Below, in pieces: positions 1 to 10,427 of a DNA stretch of 64,000 nt (the stretch's first letter is position 1; each line of letters opens with the position of its first letter). Both the position numbers and the translations under genes were made by a program. The notes under the pieces were generated by a model, which ran no database searches, had not been told where the DNA came from, and saw nothing but the letters and a program-made list of their open reading frames with translations. The DNA lies in NCBI GenBank assembly GCA_900095095.1, contig FMBT01000421.1:57409-121408 (forward strand), given 5' to 3'. Source of the stretch: Fragilariopsis cylindrus CCMP1102. Its lineage: Eukaryota > Bacillariophyta > Bacillariophyceae > Bacillariales > Bacillariaceae.

Positions 1-809
1 TTAACTGCACTTAATGTTTCCCAACGGCAATAAGTGGGACGCATCATCTCTGGATCTGCATCGGCATCATTGTAGGCCCGTAATTTCATGTATCGAGCAA
101 CATCATCATCAGTAATAGTATATATGTGCTCATTTGTCCAAGTAGATTCTTTCGTATACAAATCTGGTTTCGAGTTATTATCTTTGTGGTCCATAAAACG
201 TCTCATGTTCGAGTGATGTCTATCTTTTGTAAGATGTTTTTTCTTTTTTGTCTTCTTGTTAATAGAAGTGGCAACAGACGGGAGTGCTGTAGCTGTAGCA
301 GTACTACTGTCTGGTCCTGCATTCTCCGTATTATTATTGTCATCGTTATTATCCTTGTTACTGGTGTTATTATTCCCAGTAGCAGCAGCAGAAGTACTAG
401 CAATATCAGTACCATCACCCGTAGGATCATCACCAAACGCAGCAGCAAATTCTTCGTCATGTTGTCGGGAAGTAAATCGTTTTCGTTTCCCTGTTGTCCG
501 TGCCTTTTTCTTCTTCTTCTTATTGTTGTTATTGTTATTGTCTCGAGTTTGATCCCGACACGTAATACACAGCCATTCTTCTTTGTTCTCCATTGCTCCT
601 TCAATAGCAGAACACATTGATGAATGAAGATACTTTCCACAGTTCCATGTACACGGGTGCTTCGGTTTTTTTGCATCAACAGGGTCAAAACATCCTCTAG
701 TGAGATGTTTACTCCCTCCAATCTTCAAGCATCTATTATTTGGTCCCTCACACCATCCACCACATACCGGGAATTCGGATTCGTTTTGATTTAAATCTGT
801 CGTCATCAT
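1..809 (-). CDS. Cysteine-rich hypothetical protein, N-terminal 269 codons; runs off the left edge
   Basis: An open minus-strand frame starts at a double ATG at 809/806, just below an in-frame TAG, and stays open to base 1, so the C-terminus lies outside the window. Residues about 15-75 are rich in Cys, with VCGGWCEGPNNRC, then CTWNCGKYLHSSMC, then WLCITC; this suggests a zinc-binding fold of PHD or treble-clef type. A low-complexity linker follows (Asn run, Lys-rich KKKKKARTTGKRKR, Asp/Asn/Ser/Thr tracts) and could carry a nuclear localisation signal. The visible end becomes ordinary globular sequence with Tyr, Trp and acidic residues. I do not recognise the family; a transposon-derived or chromatin zinc-finger protein are both possible. 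The 269-codon frame and patterned cysteines make coding likely; the function is unknown. Confidence 0.6.
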   Translation of the reverse strand, partial: MMTTDLNQNESEFPVCGGWCEGPNNRCLKIGGSKHLTRGCFDPVDAKKPKHPCTWNCGKYLHSSMCSAIEGAMENKEEWLCITCRDQTRDNNNNNNKKKKKKARTTGKRKRFTSRQHDEEFAAAFGDDPTGDGTDIASTSAAATGNNNTSNKDNNDDNNNTENAGPDSSTATATALPSVATSINKKTKKKKHLTKDRHHSNMRRFMDHKDNNSKPDLYTKESTWTNEHIYTITDDDVARYMKLRAYNDADADPEMMRPTYCRWETLSAV

Positions 810-1343
810 CGTTATGTTCTATCTCCTTTTATTATATTATTTCTTCTTATTTCTTCTTTATGTTATCTGTTTTTCAGTACGTAGGGGTAACCCGGTTGTT
901 GATTTTTTGGTGTTTTCTACGGTTATCATGTGTTGATTAATACACGGGGTGATCAACAATTTGTTGAATAAATACCTTTGGTATATTGTTGATTTTGGCT
1001 ATGGTACGTGGTTTTGCTATATAAAAACCGCGAGAGAGGGTACTGCCAAAAAAAAAAAGCAACAGTTGTTGATTTTTCTGGGTACAGTAGATGTACAGTA
1101 TGGAGAGGCAGACACAAACACAAAAGAATCATATCTTTTTGTGTCGTGTTGATCGAAAAAATCTTTTTATTTGTTTTTGGAAGAAGAAATTGTGAAATAA
1201 TTGTAAATTCCCGTGTATATCTTTTGTTCATTTCCTTCCCCCATTATAAAAAATGTGGAATGAATGTTTTTAAGAACAACGTAGATTTTTTAAACTATTA
1301 GTCGCGTGAAATCTACTTATTAAAAGCGCGTGAACTATTCGTA
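810..1343. other. Intergenic, no gene seen
   Basis: AT-rich sequence with an A-run near 1049 and short open frames of poor composition on both strands. It contains the presumed 5' flank of the left-edge gene. Confidence 0.5.
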
Positions 1344-1717
1344 GTAGTCCTCCAGATTTATTTCTTATTGTGTCTATTGATACCGGTCATTCTTTTATCA
1401 TTTATTCCTCACGATTCGATGAATCTTCAATACCGGATCTATTACTATTCTTTTTTTCTCCAATTCTGTTCATTGATAAATTCTTCTTTTTAAAAATTAT
1501 TGACACGATTACATATTCTTTGCCACCGCAGTAGTCCTCCAGATTTATTTCTTAATTCAGTCCATTTATACCGGTCGTGGTTCTTTATGTATTCCTCACG
1601 ATTCGTTTTCAATACCGGATCAATTATTATTCTTTTTTTTCTAATTATTGTGTTCAATGATAAACTCTTTTTATAGTAATTGAAACGATTACTTATAATC
1701 TTTGCCCGTGGTGTTGG
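1344..1717. repeat. Imperfect tandem duplication, two units of about 187 bp
   Basis: The segment starting GTAGTCCTCCAGATTTATTT at 1344 recurs at 1531, and both units keep the same internal order (ACCGGTC, TTCCTCACGATTCG, AATACCGGATC, a T-run, ACGATTAC, TCTTTGCC). Small indels separate the copies. On the minus strand unit 2 has a 103-codon open frame ending in RNKSGGLLRWQRI, and unit 1 encodes a similar but stop-interrupted peptide. The unit may therefore be a decayed coding fragment; I do not recognise it. Confidence 0.75.
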
Positions 1718-2344
1718 CACCACTACATGACACCTCATTGACACTGTTAATATTTTATATGTCAACATTGTTCTTTTCGGACACAATCTCAAATAACGCA
1801 CGTTACGCGACGGCTATATTCATTCTGTGCGATCTTACAAACGCCCTAAGTAATCGCTAAAGAATTCATCGCGCTACAACCACCACGCGATTACGGTATT
1901 TTGTGTCAACACCTACTACTACGTACTGTAACACCATCCAAGAGCATGTGGCAACTGTGAGTCTTCCCTCAATCATACCAGAGTTCACGTCCTCACGTAT
2001 TGTAAAACAAGTAAGTGAAATGCGAACTGCTTTTCTACATTATTTCATCCCGTCACCTAAGGCGCTCATTACATGCACAGTAATACACTTTTAATTTATC
2101 ATTACCCTTCATAGCTAAATCATAATTCTCTTACTGTCGCAAAGAAGTTTCATTATTTGTCCATCGCTCTTCATCTTTAAAATCCCTACAGTACTTCAAA
2201 TCAAATTACCATAATTGAATACCTACTGTTCAGTAATTAATTTTTAAGTGGTAGCCTTATTCACAACAAACAACACAAATAGCTTTAGCAATAGAATCAA
2301 TATAACAGCAGTATCGACAACAACAGTAAAACAGCAACGAGAAG
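1718..2344. other. Intergenic, probable 5' flank of the HA-domain gene
   Basis: AT-rich, without a convincing open frame. The last 80 bases before the ATG at 2345 are CAA/CAG-rich, a typical leader composition in this window. Confidence 0.4.
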
Positions 2345-4582
2345 ATGAAGACGTCTCAACAGCAATCCCAGCAATCCCAGCAATCCCATAGGATGGCAAT
2401 GGCAATGGCAATGGCATTGCCTTCATCTTCAGTCGTGCCTGGGTCATTATCATTATCATCGTGGTCACAACAAGCAAGAAATAAAATCAATAATCATATC
2501 ACAGACAATGAAAATAGTTGCAGCAGTAGTAGCAGTAACTACGGGAGTACCGCCAGCAGTAACGGCTGTTACGTTTCTGAAGGAACTCGAAATTTTAATA
2601 ATCATGAAAATATTAAAAATAATTTTCGTACAAGAGAGCAAGCACGAGTAAAAGAAGTAAAACAGCAACAATTGATAGATTTCAACATCAACATCAACAG
2701 CAACAATGAAGATGATGGCGAAGATGGTACGTCGTCGAGTAATATGGAGAAGGAAACGGAACAAATTGTTACACCTCTTATTGCTGCTTTTATTATGAAG
2801 AATGATAAGAATAATGATAAGAATGAAGTACACGTACACGCGAAACTTATGAATACGATGGAACAAGAACAAGAACAAGACGGAGAACAAGAGCAACAAG
2901 TTTCAGTATCAATACATCCACATGATGTTGTGGTTGATTGGGGTAATTCTTTTCAAGTAGATAATACCAGAAATGAATTGTATCGTGCATTGATTATGAA
3001 GAATCGTCGTGCTGCTGCTGCTGCTAGTGGTTCTACTACTGCGGAAGACAATGAAGATGATGATAATAATAGTATGAAACCATGGATAAGAAAAGTGATT
3101 GTTCAAGCAATTCATCAACGAGGATTACCACATGGAAGATTCCTTAGATCATCATTATCATTATCATCAAATGATTCAGATTCAAATCCAACTACGTCAA
3201 ATCATCATCAATCATGGACGGTGGTTTCAACTGAAGAAGCTGTTGAAGTTATTAACAAGACGTTATTTCAGAACCAAAACGAAAATGCAATAGCAGCGTT
3301 GCATGATGATAATCATAATGATCAACAAGAAGTACTACTTCCGTCATCATCTCAAACATCACGGTGCAACAACAACAACAACAACAAAAGAATCGTCGTC
3401 CGTGATGCTGACAGTGATTACAATGATGACGGTAGTTGTGATAACAACGATGACCCTTCTCCTTCTCCTCGTCCGTTGAAAAAGAGATGCATTCGTCGTC
3501 AACTACCAACAAGGAAAACGAAGAAGATCACGAAGACACATCCTCCTCAAGAGACGACGGATATCGTTATCGGTAATCGTAACCGAAAACAAACGGATGC
3601 AAAGAAAACCACAACGAAGTTCGTCTCTGTTTCGAATACGTATCCTCAAGAGATTCTAGACATCGTTAATAATCAACAGACGAGTACGGAAAATGTTACA
3701 CATTATTCGCATGTCGGTGTTGAGAACACCAATATATCGATTTCTCGTGGCCTCAAGGAAGGTTGTAACAGTAAAACAACTATTGGGAGTATGGATATGA
3801 ATATGAATATGAAAATGGAACCCGAACAAGAAAGTTCTAGTAGTATTGAACAACAACACGATGATAAGTATAACAAGGATCCGACCAATAAGAAGCATCA
3901 GAAGAAACAAGTTAATAGAAAAGGCAAAACATATTATTCATTTCAAGAACGATTACTACAACTTGCTGATTATAAACAACAGAATGGTGATTGTAATGTA
4001 CCAAAACTTTATAAGGGACATGGTAATCTTGGACATTTTGTTGGTGATCAAAGATATCAATATAAAAGATATAAAGGAAATAAAAAAAGTCCAATGACTG
4101 TGGAAAGAATTACAGCATTAGAAAAGTTAAATTTTGAATGGACATTAGTTATGTCATTTGACGAACGTCTTTCACAACTTGCACTATATAAGGAACAACA
4201 TTCTATAAATAATGACTGTAATGTACCATTTCGTTACAAGGGATACAAGAATCTTGGTAGATGGGTCCGTGAACAACGACAACACTACAAGAATTATAAA
4301 GAAAATAAACCCCGATCAATCACATTACAACAAATTATGGCATTGGAAGGATTGAATTTTGAATGGCGTCTTGATAGAACATACAAAGACCAATCACCAC
4401 CAAGAACATTGTCGTCGTTTGCATCACAACAAAAGAAGAAGAAGGAGAATATCAACAGTGACAATAATAATAAAATTGTACAAGCAGCAGTTGCTGCAGA
4501 AGAAGATGGTAGCGGTGGTCCAGGATGGCGTGATGGTTGTGGTGAATACTACGACAGCGACGATGATTGTTTGGTCTTTTAG
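2345..4582 (+). CDS. Large low-complexity protein with two C-terminal helicase-associated (HA) domains
   Basis: A single-exon frame of 745 residues. About residues 1-520 are low complexity (Gln, Asn, Asp and Ser runs, plus basic stretches such as KKRCIRRQLPTRKTKK that could act as nuclear signals). Two tandem HA-type domains (PF03457-like) follow, about residues 530-600 and 604-674. Each has the pattern F-x-ER-L-x-QLA-x-YK, a DCNVP core, a YKG...LG...V...QR helix and an ending A-L-x-x-L-NFEW. HA domains are three-helix modules known from bacterial helicases and strongly expanded in diatoms, where nucleic-acid binding is suspected but unproven. The tail is acidic and ends EYYDSDDDCLVF. Domain assignment is firm from the repeated signature; the role is unknown. 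Confidence 0.85.
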   Translation: MKTSQQQSQQSQQSHRMAMAMAMALPSSSVVPGSLSLSSWSQQARNKINNHITDNENSCSSSSSNYGSTASSNGCYVSEGTRNFNNHENIKNNFRTREQARVKEVKQQQLIDFNININSNNEDDGEDGTSSSNMEKETEQIVTPLIAAFIMKNDKNNDKNEVHVHAKLMNTMEQEQEQDGEQEQQVSVSIHPHDVVVDWGNSFQVDNTRNELYRALIMKNRRAAAAASGSTTAEDNEDDDNNSMKPWIRKVIVQAIHQRGLPHGRFLRSSLSLSSNDSDSNPTTSNHHQSWTVVSTEEAVEVINKTLFQNQNENAIAALHDDNHNDQQEVLLPSSSQTSRCNNNNNNKRIVVRDADSDYNDDGSCDNNDDPSPSPRPLKKRCIRRQLPTRKTKKITKTHPPQETTDIVIGNRNRKQTDAKKTTTKFVSVSNTYPQEILDIVNNQQTSTENVTHYSHVGVENTNISISRGLKEGCNSKTTIGSMDMNMNMKMEPEQESSSSIEQQHDDKYNKDPTNKKHQKKQVNRKGKTYYSFQERLLQLADYKQQNGDCNVPKLYKGHGNLGHFVGDQRYQYKRYKGNKKSPMTVERITALEKLNFEWTLVMSFDERLSQLALYKEQHSINNDCNVPFRYKGYKNLGRWVREQRQHYKNYKENKPRSITLQQIMALEGLNFEWRLDRTYKDQSPPRTLSSFASQQKKKKENINSDNNNKIVQAAVAAEEDGSGGPGWRDGCGEYYDSDDDCLVF

Positions 4583-4663
4583 AAGAAGATGAAAGAAGAA
4601 CACGAACAAAACGATAGGATGAATGAATGAATGAAGATTGATCGCGGAAGTGAACTGAACTAA

Positions 4664-4839
4664 CCCCCCCCCCCCCCCCATTTGCATTTGTGAGAAGAAG
4701 AAATAAAAAAACGAAAAATAAAACTTAAAGCTTAATGATCGATTGATACGTGTATAGGGGAATATATATACAATTGAATCGACTCTAGAGTCGAATACAT
4801 CAACTCGACTCACTCAGCCGGGGGGGGGGGGGGGGGGGG
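4664..4839. repeat. C16 and G20 homopolymers 140 bp apart
   Basis: A run of 16 C at 4664-4679 and a run of 20 G at 4820-4839 lie in the 3' flank of the HA-domain gene. As inverted homopolymers they could pair, and the G run could form quadruplex or stalled structures. Run length is prone to sequencing error. Confidence 0.8.
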
Positions 4840-5053
4840 CTGCACATTTATCTAATGCGACCGAAAGGAAGGTAAAAAGCAAATATATATATATAGATTT
4901 ATGAGGAAGATTGTATTTTAGAATGACATGTTTTAAAGGAACGATTGCTTTTTTTAGAATTTGTACTGTACTTGATGGGGGACGTATAATACTAGACGTT
5001 CGACGTTCGATTTGACTCCTCAAATCAAAAGGGGGTATGTATGTATGTATGTA

Positions 5054-5173
5054 TGACGATCACATTAAGTAGATTGTCGCCGTCGTGTGACCTTTTTCTA
5101 TATGACTTGTTGACTTGATTCGACTCGACCCGGACCTTTTGCTTGTCTTTGTTGTTTCTCTGTTCGGAGTGTG
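5054..5173. repeat. Left copy of a 120-130 bp direct repeat
   Basis: TGACGATCACATTA through GTCGCCG, GTGACCTTTTTCTAT, TTGACTTGA, CGGACCTTTTGCTTG to TTCGGAGTG matches 5499-5631 with small indels. The two copies bracket the small membrane-protein frame. Confidence 0.8.
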
Positions 5174-5181
5174 TCTATTTA

Positions 5182-5445
5182 TTAATGCTTCTGCCATCTG
5201 TGTATCAAAACGAATCCAACAATTTGTACAATTGTCCAATGATCAATTGGACGAAATATTGTTAGTAAAAACACACCTATGAATATCTGGATTGTACCAG
5301 GAACCAAAAATAGAAGTACATCCATGATGTCTATTGTTGTGTCTCCAGCAATAAAGACCCTTGCATATAGAGATAACGTTATTGACACAATTATGGAAAA
5401 GACGATGCGGTTGCACCACCAATTGTCAGTGATATTGTACACCAT
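5182..5445 (-). CDS. Small hypothetical membrane protein
   Basis: From the ATG at 5445 the frame gives 87 residues with two or three hydrophobic segments: IVFSIIVSITLSLYARVFI, IMDVLLFLVPGTIQIFIGVFLL, and a weaker IVQIVGFVLI before a short basic end. The frame extends upstream to another ATG at 5706 (174 residues), but that part is basic and low complexity and overlaps the right copy of a local direct repeat, so I prefer the inner start. No family is recognised. Composition and clean hydrophobic blocks support a real membrane peptide; a degenerate fragment is possible. Confidence 0.4.
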   Translation of the reverse strand: MVYNITDNWWCNRIVFSIIVSITLSLYARVFIAGDTTIDIMDVLLFLVPGTIQIFIGVFLLTIFRPIDHWTIVQIVGFVLIHRWQKH

Positions 5446-5498
5446 CCTTTGTGAAAAAAAAGACTGTTGTTGGAAACAAAACGAAGGGGGTTGTACTA

Positions 5499-5631
5499 TG
5501 ACGATCACATTATAAGTGCTCGTCGATTGTATGTCGCCGTTGTGACCTTTTTCTATTTGACTTGACTTGACTCGGACCTTTTGCTTGGTGTCTTTCTTGT
5601 TTCTTCGTTTTTCTTTTCGGAGTGGTGTGAT
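5499..5631. repeat. Right copy of a 120-130 bp direct repeat
   Basis: Partner of 5054-5173, same orientation. It lies just upstream of the preferred start of the small membrane protein. Confidence 0.8.
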
Positions 5632-6051
5632 AAGAAAAAAAAATCTATTCGTGCGTGACTGATTTTTTAAAAATAGAAGGAGAGGAAAAGATTTCTTTCT
5701 TTTCATGTGAATGACTGACTGGCACGCTACATAAACGGCTATTTTATTTTACACATCCAAACAGCTAGCGCCCCGTTGTTTTGTCATTTGAATGATCAAA
5801 AAACATACCGTTTCTCGATAGTAGCTACACATAAATCTGCATACAATATTCATTTCTTTTTCTTCCGACTTTAATTATTGCATTACGGTACCAAGTACTG
5901 TTGATTCAAGCACAAACGACAGAACCAACAACGACGACAATAATTATAAGAACAACAACAAAGTCAAAGTCAAAGCATACCTATGCTTTACGATTTCAAA
6001 AAAATAATAACGTCGTCAATCAATAAATATAAAGAAGCACGAAAGACTAAA

Positions 6052-7857
6052 ATGGCATCACAACAGCAGCAACATCATCAACAACAGTATCAGCAGCCAC
6101 AGCAGTACCAAGGGCAGCAGCAACAGCAACCATCCTATGGGAATGGTAATCCAAATCCACATAATCAACAAGATAGTGGTATGGCATCAATGGGTGATGC
6201 AACAGGATCCTACGTAACAGCACGTACAATGGCAACACAATCAATAGGAGGAAATGATACCGCAACAGTTGGTACGAATATTACTGGTGGTGGTTCAGTC
6301 ACGGGTGGTGGTGGATCTGTGATTTTGGCACAACCAACTCCTGCCAAACATCCCAGTTTTTATACCACCTGTGGTTGTATTGAATGTTATAAACCAAGTC
6401 GTGAAAATTTAAAATATAATTATGAATATGATGATATTAATGGTAAAAAACCTGCACAAGCTTATCCAAGAATTCGGGAACGTGGTGAATTTTATATTGA
6501 TTCCTTTAATGGTGAACCATGGAGTTGTTCTTTTGGTACAGCTGAAAAGGTAAGTTAGTTGACAACTATTGAAATGTTGAAAGCGAAACGAAACGGATGT
6601 GTGTGATACGACACAACCCTTTTTTCATTCCGTCAGGCCCGGCCAACGAAAACAAACAGAAGCACCACTTATTCTCTCTCACCTAGCATCTTCTTTTTCT
6701 TCTTCTTCTTCTTCTGTTCATCCGACTAACAAACACGATTAAATAATAATAATATGCAATGCAATACTATAGAATGGTACATGGTTTAATTCCTCGGATC
6801 AAGCTGGATCAATTATGTCAGCATTAGTATGGGTCTTAATGTTATATTCCTCTGCCACTGTCACATTATTAACAGTGACCGAAGGGATACCAGTCACCTG
6901 TGGAATGATCTATAATATCCTATGTTTTATGGCATTAGCCTGTCATGCAAAAACATCATTGACGGATCCTGGATCGGTACCAATTGCTGCTATACCCTCC
7001 GAACGTCAACGTCTACTGAAAGATTCCCATTCGATGTGTGGACAATGTCAAACATTTAAACCACCCATGAGTCATCATTGTAGAATATGTAATCGATGTA
7101 TATCCAGAATGGATCATCATTGTCCATGGGTACGTTACGTACGTCTTACGTTTTTTTAACGATTTTACGTTTCCATTTTATAATTGATATCATAAAAAAT
7201 CGATACAAATTTAATTTCTTTCGATCCATCCCGTCCCGTCTCCCTTTAAAAAACTCACGTTTCTGTTCTGTTCTTCTCCACTCCACTCTTCCTATTTAAT
7301 TTTTACTACAAAACAAAACAAAACAACAGATGAATAATTGTGTGGGTGGTAACAATTTAAAACATTTCTTATTATTTTTAGTGTACACATGGACATGTGC
7401 GGCATACGCATTAGCATTATTTGGATGGAATTATTTCTTTTGTGCCGATGAAAATTGTACATTCCATCCACTTGTGGTACATTTAGTTCGAGTGATGACC
7501 ATACTGTGTGTTGGTGCATTCTTATTTACATCATCGATGTTAATGAATGTCTGTTATGGATTAATGACGGGCATTGGTACTATTGATCGTTTGAAGAAAA
7601 AAGCAACTAATACAATGAATCAATCCGATGAAGAACCACTACCATTAAAGGATGTATTTGGTATACAGGGATGGTTCTCATGGCCATTTCCATGTGATCC
7701 AATATTTGAAGATTTTGATCAAGCAATGGGATATTGTTTACCACAACGTTTAGATCGTGAACGTCAATTTATGGAATATAAACGTCCCATACCGGAAATT
7801 CAACCAGCCACATCAATGGAATTACCAAGATGTATTAATGATTTATTACCAGTATAA
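6052..7857 (+). CDS. DHHC-type protein S-palmitoyltransferase, three exons
   Basis: Exons 6052-6549, 6773-7129 and 7330-7857, joined at GTAAGT...TATAG and GTACGT...CAACAG in phase 0, give 460 residues. The enzyme would transfer palmitate to cysteines of membrane-associated proteins. The cysteine-rich catalytic domain is intact and is split by intron 2 inside the motif: [21 protein letters not shown], then MDHHCPW | MNNCVGGNN. Two hydrophobic segments precede it and two follow ([19 protein letters not shown] and [19 protein letters not shown]), with TDPGSVP before the core. The N-terminus is Gln-rich, then has an odd Cys cluster ([11 protein letters not shown]). I start at the ATG at 6052 (AAAATGG context); an in-frame ATG lies at 5983. 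Function is secure from the motif; substrates and compartment (Golgi or plasma membrane are usual) are not visible. Confidence 0.9.
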
Positions 7858-8761
7858 ATTAATAAATATCCAGGAAGATAAAGGTAATAAGATGAAGAAG
7901 AAGAAATTAGTGAAGGAGAAAATTAAAAAGAGAAAGAACACAAACAAACTAAAACAGAAGAGAAAGAGAAACAAAGCCAACAGAGCAGTACTGTAACTAT
8001 TACCAATAATAATAAATACTATATAAAACAATATAATTATTCCTAATATTCAAACATTACACCACCTACGTACAGTAATCAGCATATTAGCTTATTACGA
8101 TGATGAGATGAGATGCAGAATGATAGTCTTCATATAACATTCATAGTAATAATAGGCAATCAAATCCTGTGTTGGAAGATGTGTAGTAGTAGTAGTAGTA
8201 GTAGTGTTTCAATGTATCTTTTTTAGAAGGTGAGGATTACAAATTGAAGATGGCTGGTTGTTGCTATTGTTTTGCAGCCCATAGCGTAAAGAAAACCCCT
8301 AAGCATGTCTGTGTGTGTGTGTGTGTGTGTGTTTTATCCTTTTGCATGTTGTGTTCTACTCTGCGGCACCTCATATATGAATAATAATACCAGTACAGAA
8401 CCCTCAAAGGTCCACGCTGTGCTATGGAAAGGACTATCATAGTACTGCTTTATCGTACGAATAGGATAGCCCTGTATGAAGAACAATGGAAGGTTGAAGT
8501 TGAGCATATTATTAGTATGTACAGTGCTGTACAATACCATTCTAGAAATAATACTGCTGTGATTCATCCTTCCATTCGTGCCTTGAGGGCAATAATTAGT
8601 TCGTTGTTGAAGCGACGATCGGCGAGTTGTGCTTTATTGTTGTGCACTAATGCATTCGAAAACGGGCACATCACATAATAAATCTTATTTGTAAGGGTCA
8701 TACGGTACACAAAGAAAGGAAAGAACAAAGAAAGGAAAGAAAGGAAAGAACAGAAAAAAGA
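7858..8761. other. Intergenic, microsatellites only
   Basis: Holds a TAG repeat (about 8185-8206), a GT repeat (about 8309-8332) and a GAAAGGAAAGAA tract directly before the next start codon. The short open frames show no recognisable domain. Confidence 0.5.
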
Positions 8762-9784
8762 ATGACGAAAGAAGTAGAACAAATTGCTGAAACTGTCGTT
8801 TATGATGACGAGTACGACGTAGAAGAAGGAAACGGCAGAACCTCCACTAACAACAACAATAACGCATCAGAAGAAGAAGAAGAAGGAAACGCATCAGAAG
8901 AAGAAGAAGAAGAAAATGCATCGGAAGAAGAAAAAGAGCAGCAACAAATAATAATTGAAATTGAAACAAAATATGAAAGATATAGAGACGATCAAATGAA
9001 TACAGGTATTATTGCTGCATTAGTTGGTGGTTTTGCATTGACAAATTCATGGGAAATGAATATATATGAAAATAATGAAAATAATTTAGTATCAAATATT
9101 GAATTGTCCTCCTATACATTAGCAATATTAGCAGTACATGGATGTACCTGTTCGGCATTAGTATCAGCATTCTTATATAGAAGTATCACACGTGTCAAAT
9201 CACCTCAAGCAGGTGTTCAATGGGTGGAACGTCATCCAATATTAGTACAACTACCATGGTATAAGGTACGTACATTTACGTTTACGTCTAACCTTGCTAC
9301 AAACTGTTCATCATCTCGTCAGGTCTTTCTCGCTCACTATTATTATTTTTGTTCTCTTAACTTTGCATTGCATTGCATTGTATTGCTTTGTATTCTATTC
9401 TATTGTATTCTATAGTTTTTATTTGGTACAGCATCCTATATTATTAGTGTTATATTAGTAGCATGGACAACATTACAATTTAATACAGTATCAAGAATTA
9501 TTACCTTATTGGGTGGTATATGTGGATGTTCTATTGTTGTATATACATGTTATATTATAATTACTGATGCTGCATGTATTGAATGTGAAGATGAAGACGA
9601 CCATCATGATGAGGGTAATAATGAAGGTAATGAACGAAAACAACAACGTCGTCATCGTGCTGCTGATGGTTCTTCTAGTAGTACTGCATTAAAGAAAATT
9701 CCTAGTTCAATGAAGAACAAAAATAAAATGAAGAAAAATGGCTTTTCCTCGAATATTCAGTTAGGGGTTGGGGTTAGGTTTTGA
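8762..9784 (+). CDS. Four-helix membrane protein, Orai-like in topology
   Basis: Exons 8762-9265 and 9416-9784 (GTACGT donor, TATAG acceptor, phase 0) give 290 residues. The N-terminus carries three acidic tandem repeats (NASEEEEE). Four hydrophobic helices follow: TGIIAALVGGFAL, LAILAVHGCTCSALVSAFLY, FLFGTASYIISVILVAWTTL and IITLLGGICGCSIVVYTCYIII; then comes an acidic/His and Lys-rich tail. Helix order, a first helix with small residues right after a charged amphipathic stretch (YERYRDDQ), and total length near 300 resemble Orai calcium-release channels. The helix-1 glutamate of the animal selectivity filter is not placed with certainty: a Trp-Glu pair sits at the end of helix 1. The gene model is solid; the Orai reading is only a suggestion. 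Confidence 0.6.
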
Positions 9785-10427
9785 TTTTGACTTTGTTCAC
9801 TGGTGCCAAATCAAATAAAACTATGAATGAATGAATGACCGACCAACCGATCTTGCTACACATCGTATCATAGCATCTCTCCCACCCATTCACCCGTACC
9901 GTACCACAGTCCGGGCATCCAATTACTTCATTTTGCCTCTTTGGAAAATAATAGCTGACTAGAAGAAAGGAAATTCAAAGCAAAGCAAAAATCAAACCGT
10001 CTAAATTTTAATGGTAGCAACATAACAGCAACATGAGTCAATATATGTAATTAGTCAGTCAGAATTAATTGATTGATTGGATTCAGAAGATATTTCAAGA
10101 GAAAAACATGACACATGCTGTAATGATTCGTGGATCACTTCTATGCGATGCTCGATATCCCTCACCCTATACACAAATAGAGGCGGATCTAATTTAAAGA
10201 CGAATGCACAGATTTTGCTTGCCTTTGTATAAATATATAGAATTCTCAGATTAATGGTCATATTATTCAATTTAGTGTTATGCATGTTCAAAACTTTTTC
10301 CTACACTCTATAAGAAAAATATGTTATCAAAAAAATTAAAGTGCAATGTATCATGTTCAAAGTTGCTTTTTATTCAAATGTATATATACAATGTACTCAG
10401 ACATACAATTTTCATTATTACTATTGT
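9785..10427. other. Intergenic between convergent genes
   Basis: 3' flanks of the membrane-protein gene and the P-loop gene. No supported frame or structured element seen. Confidence 0.4.

Noticed and set aside
2244-4592. Several 60-140-codon frames in other frames of the HA-domain gene
   Set aside because: They arise from CAA/GAT-rich codons on the opposite strand or a shifted frame and have no domain.
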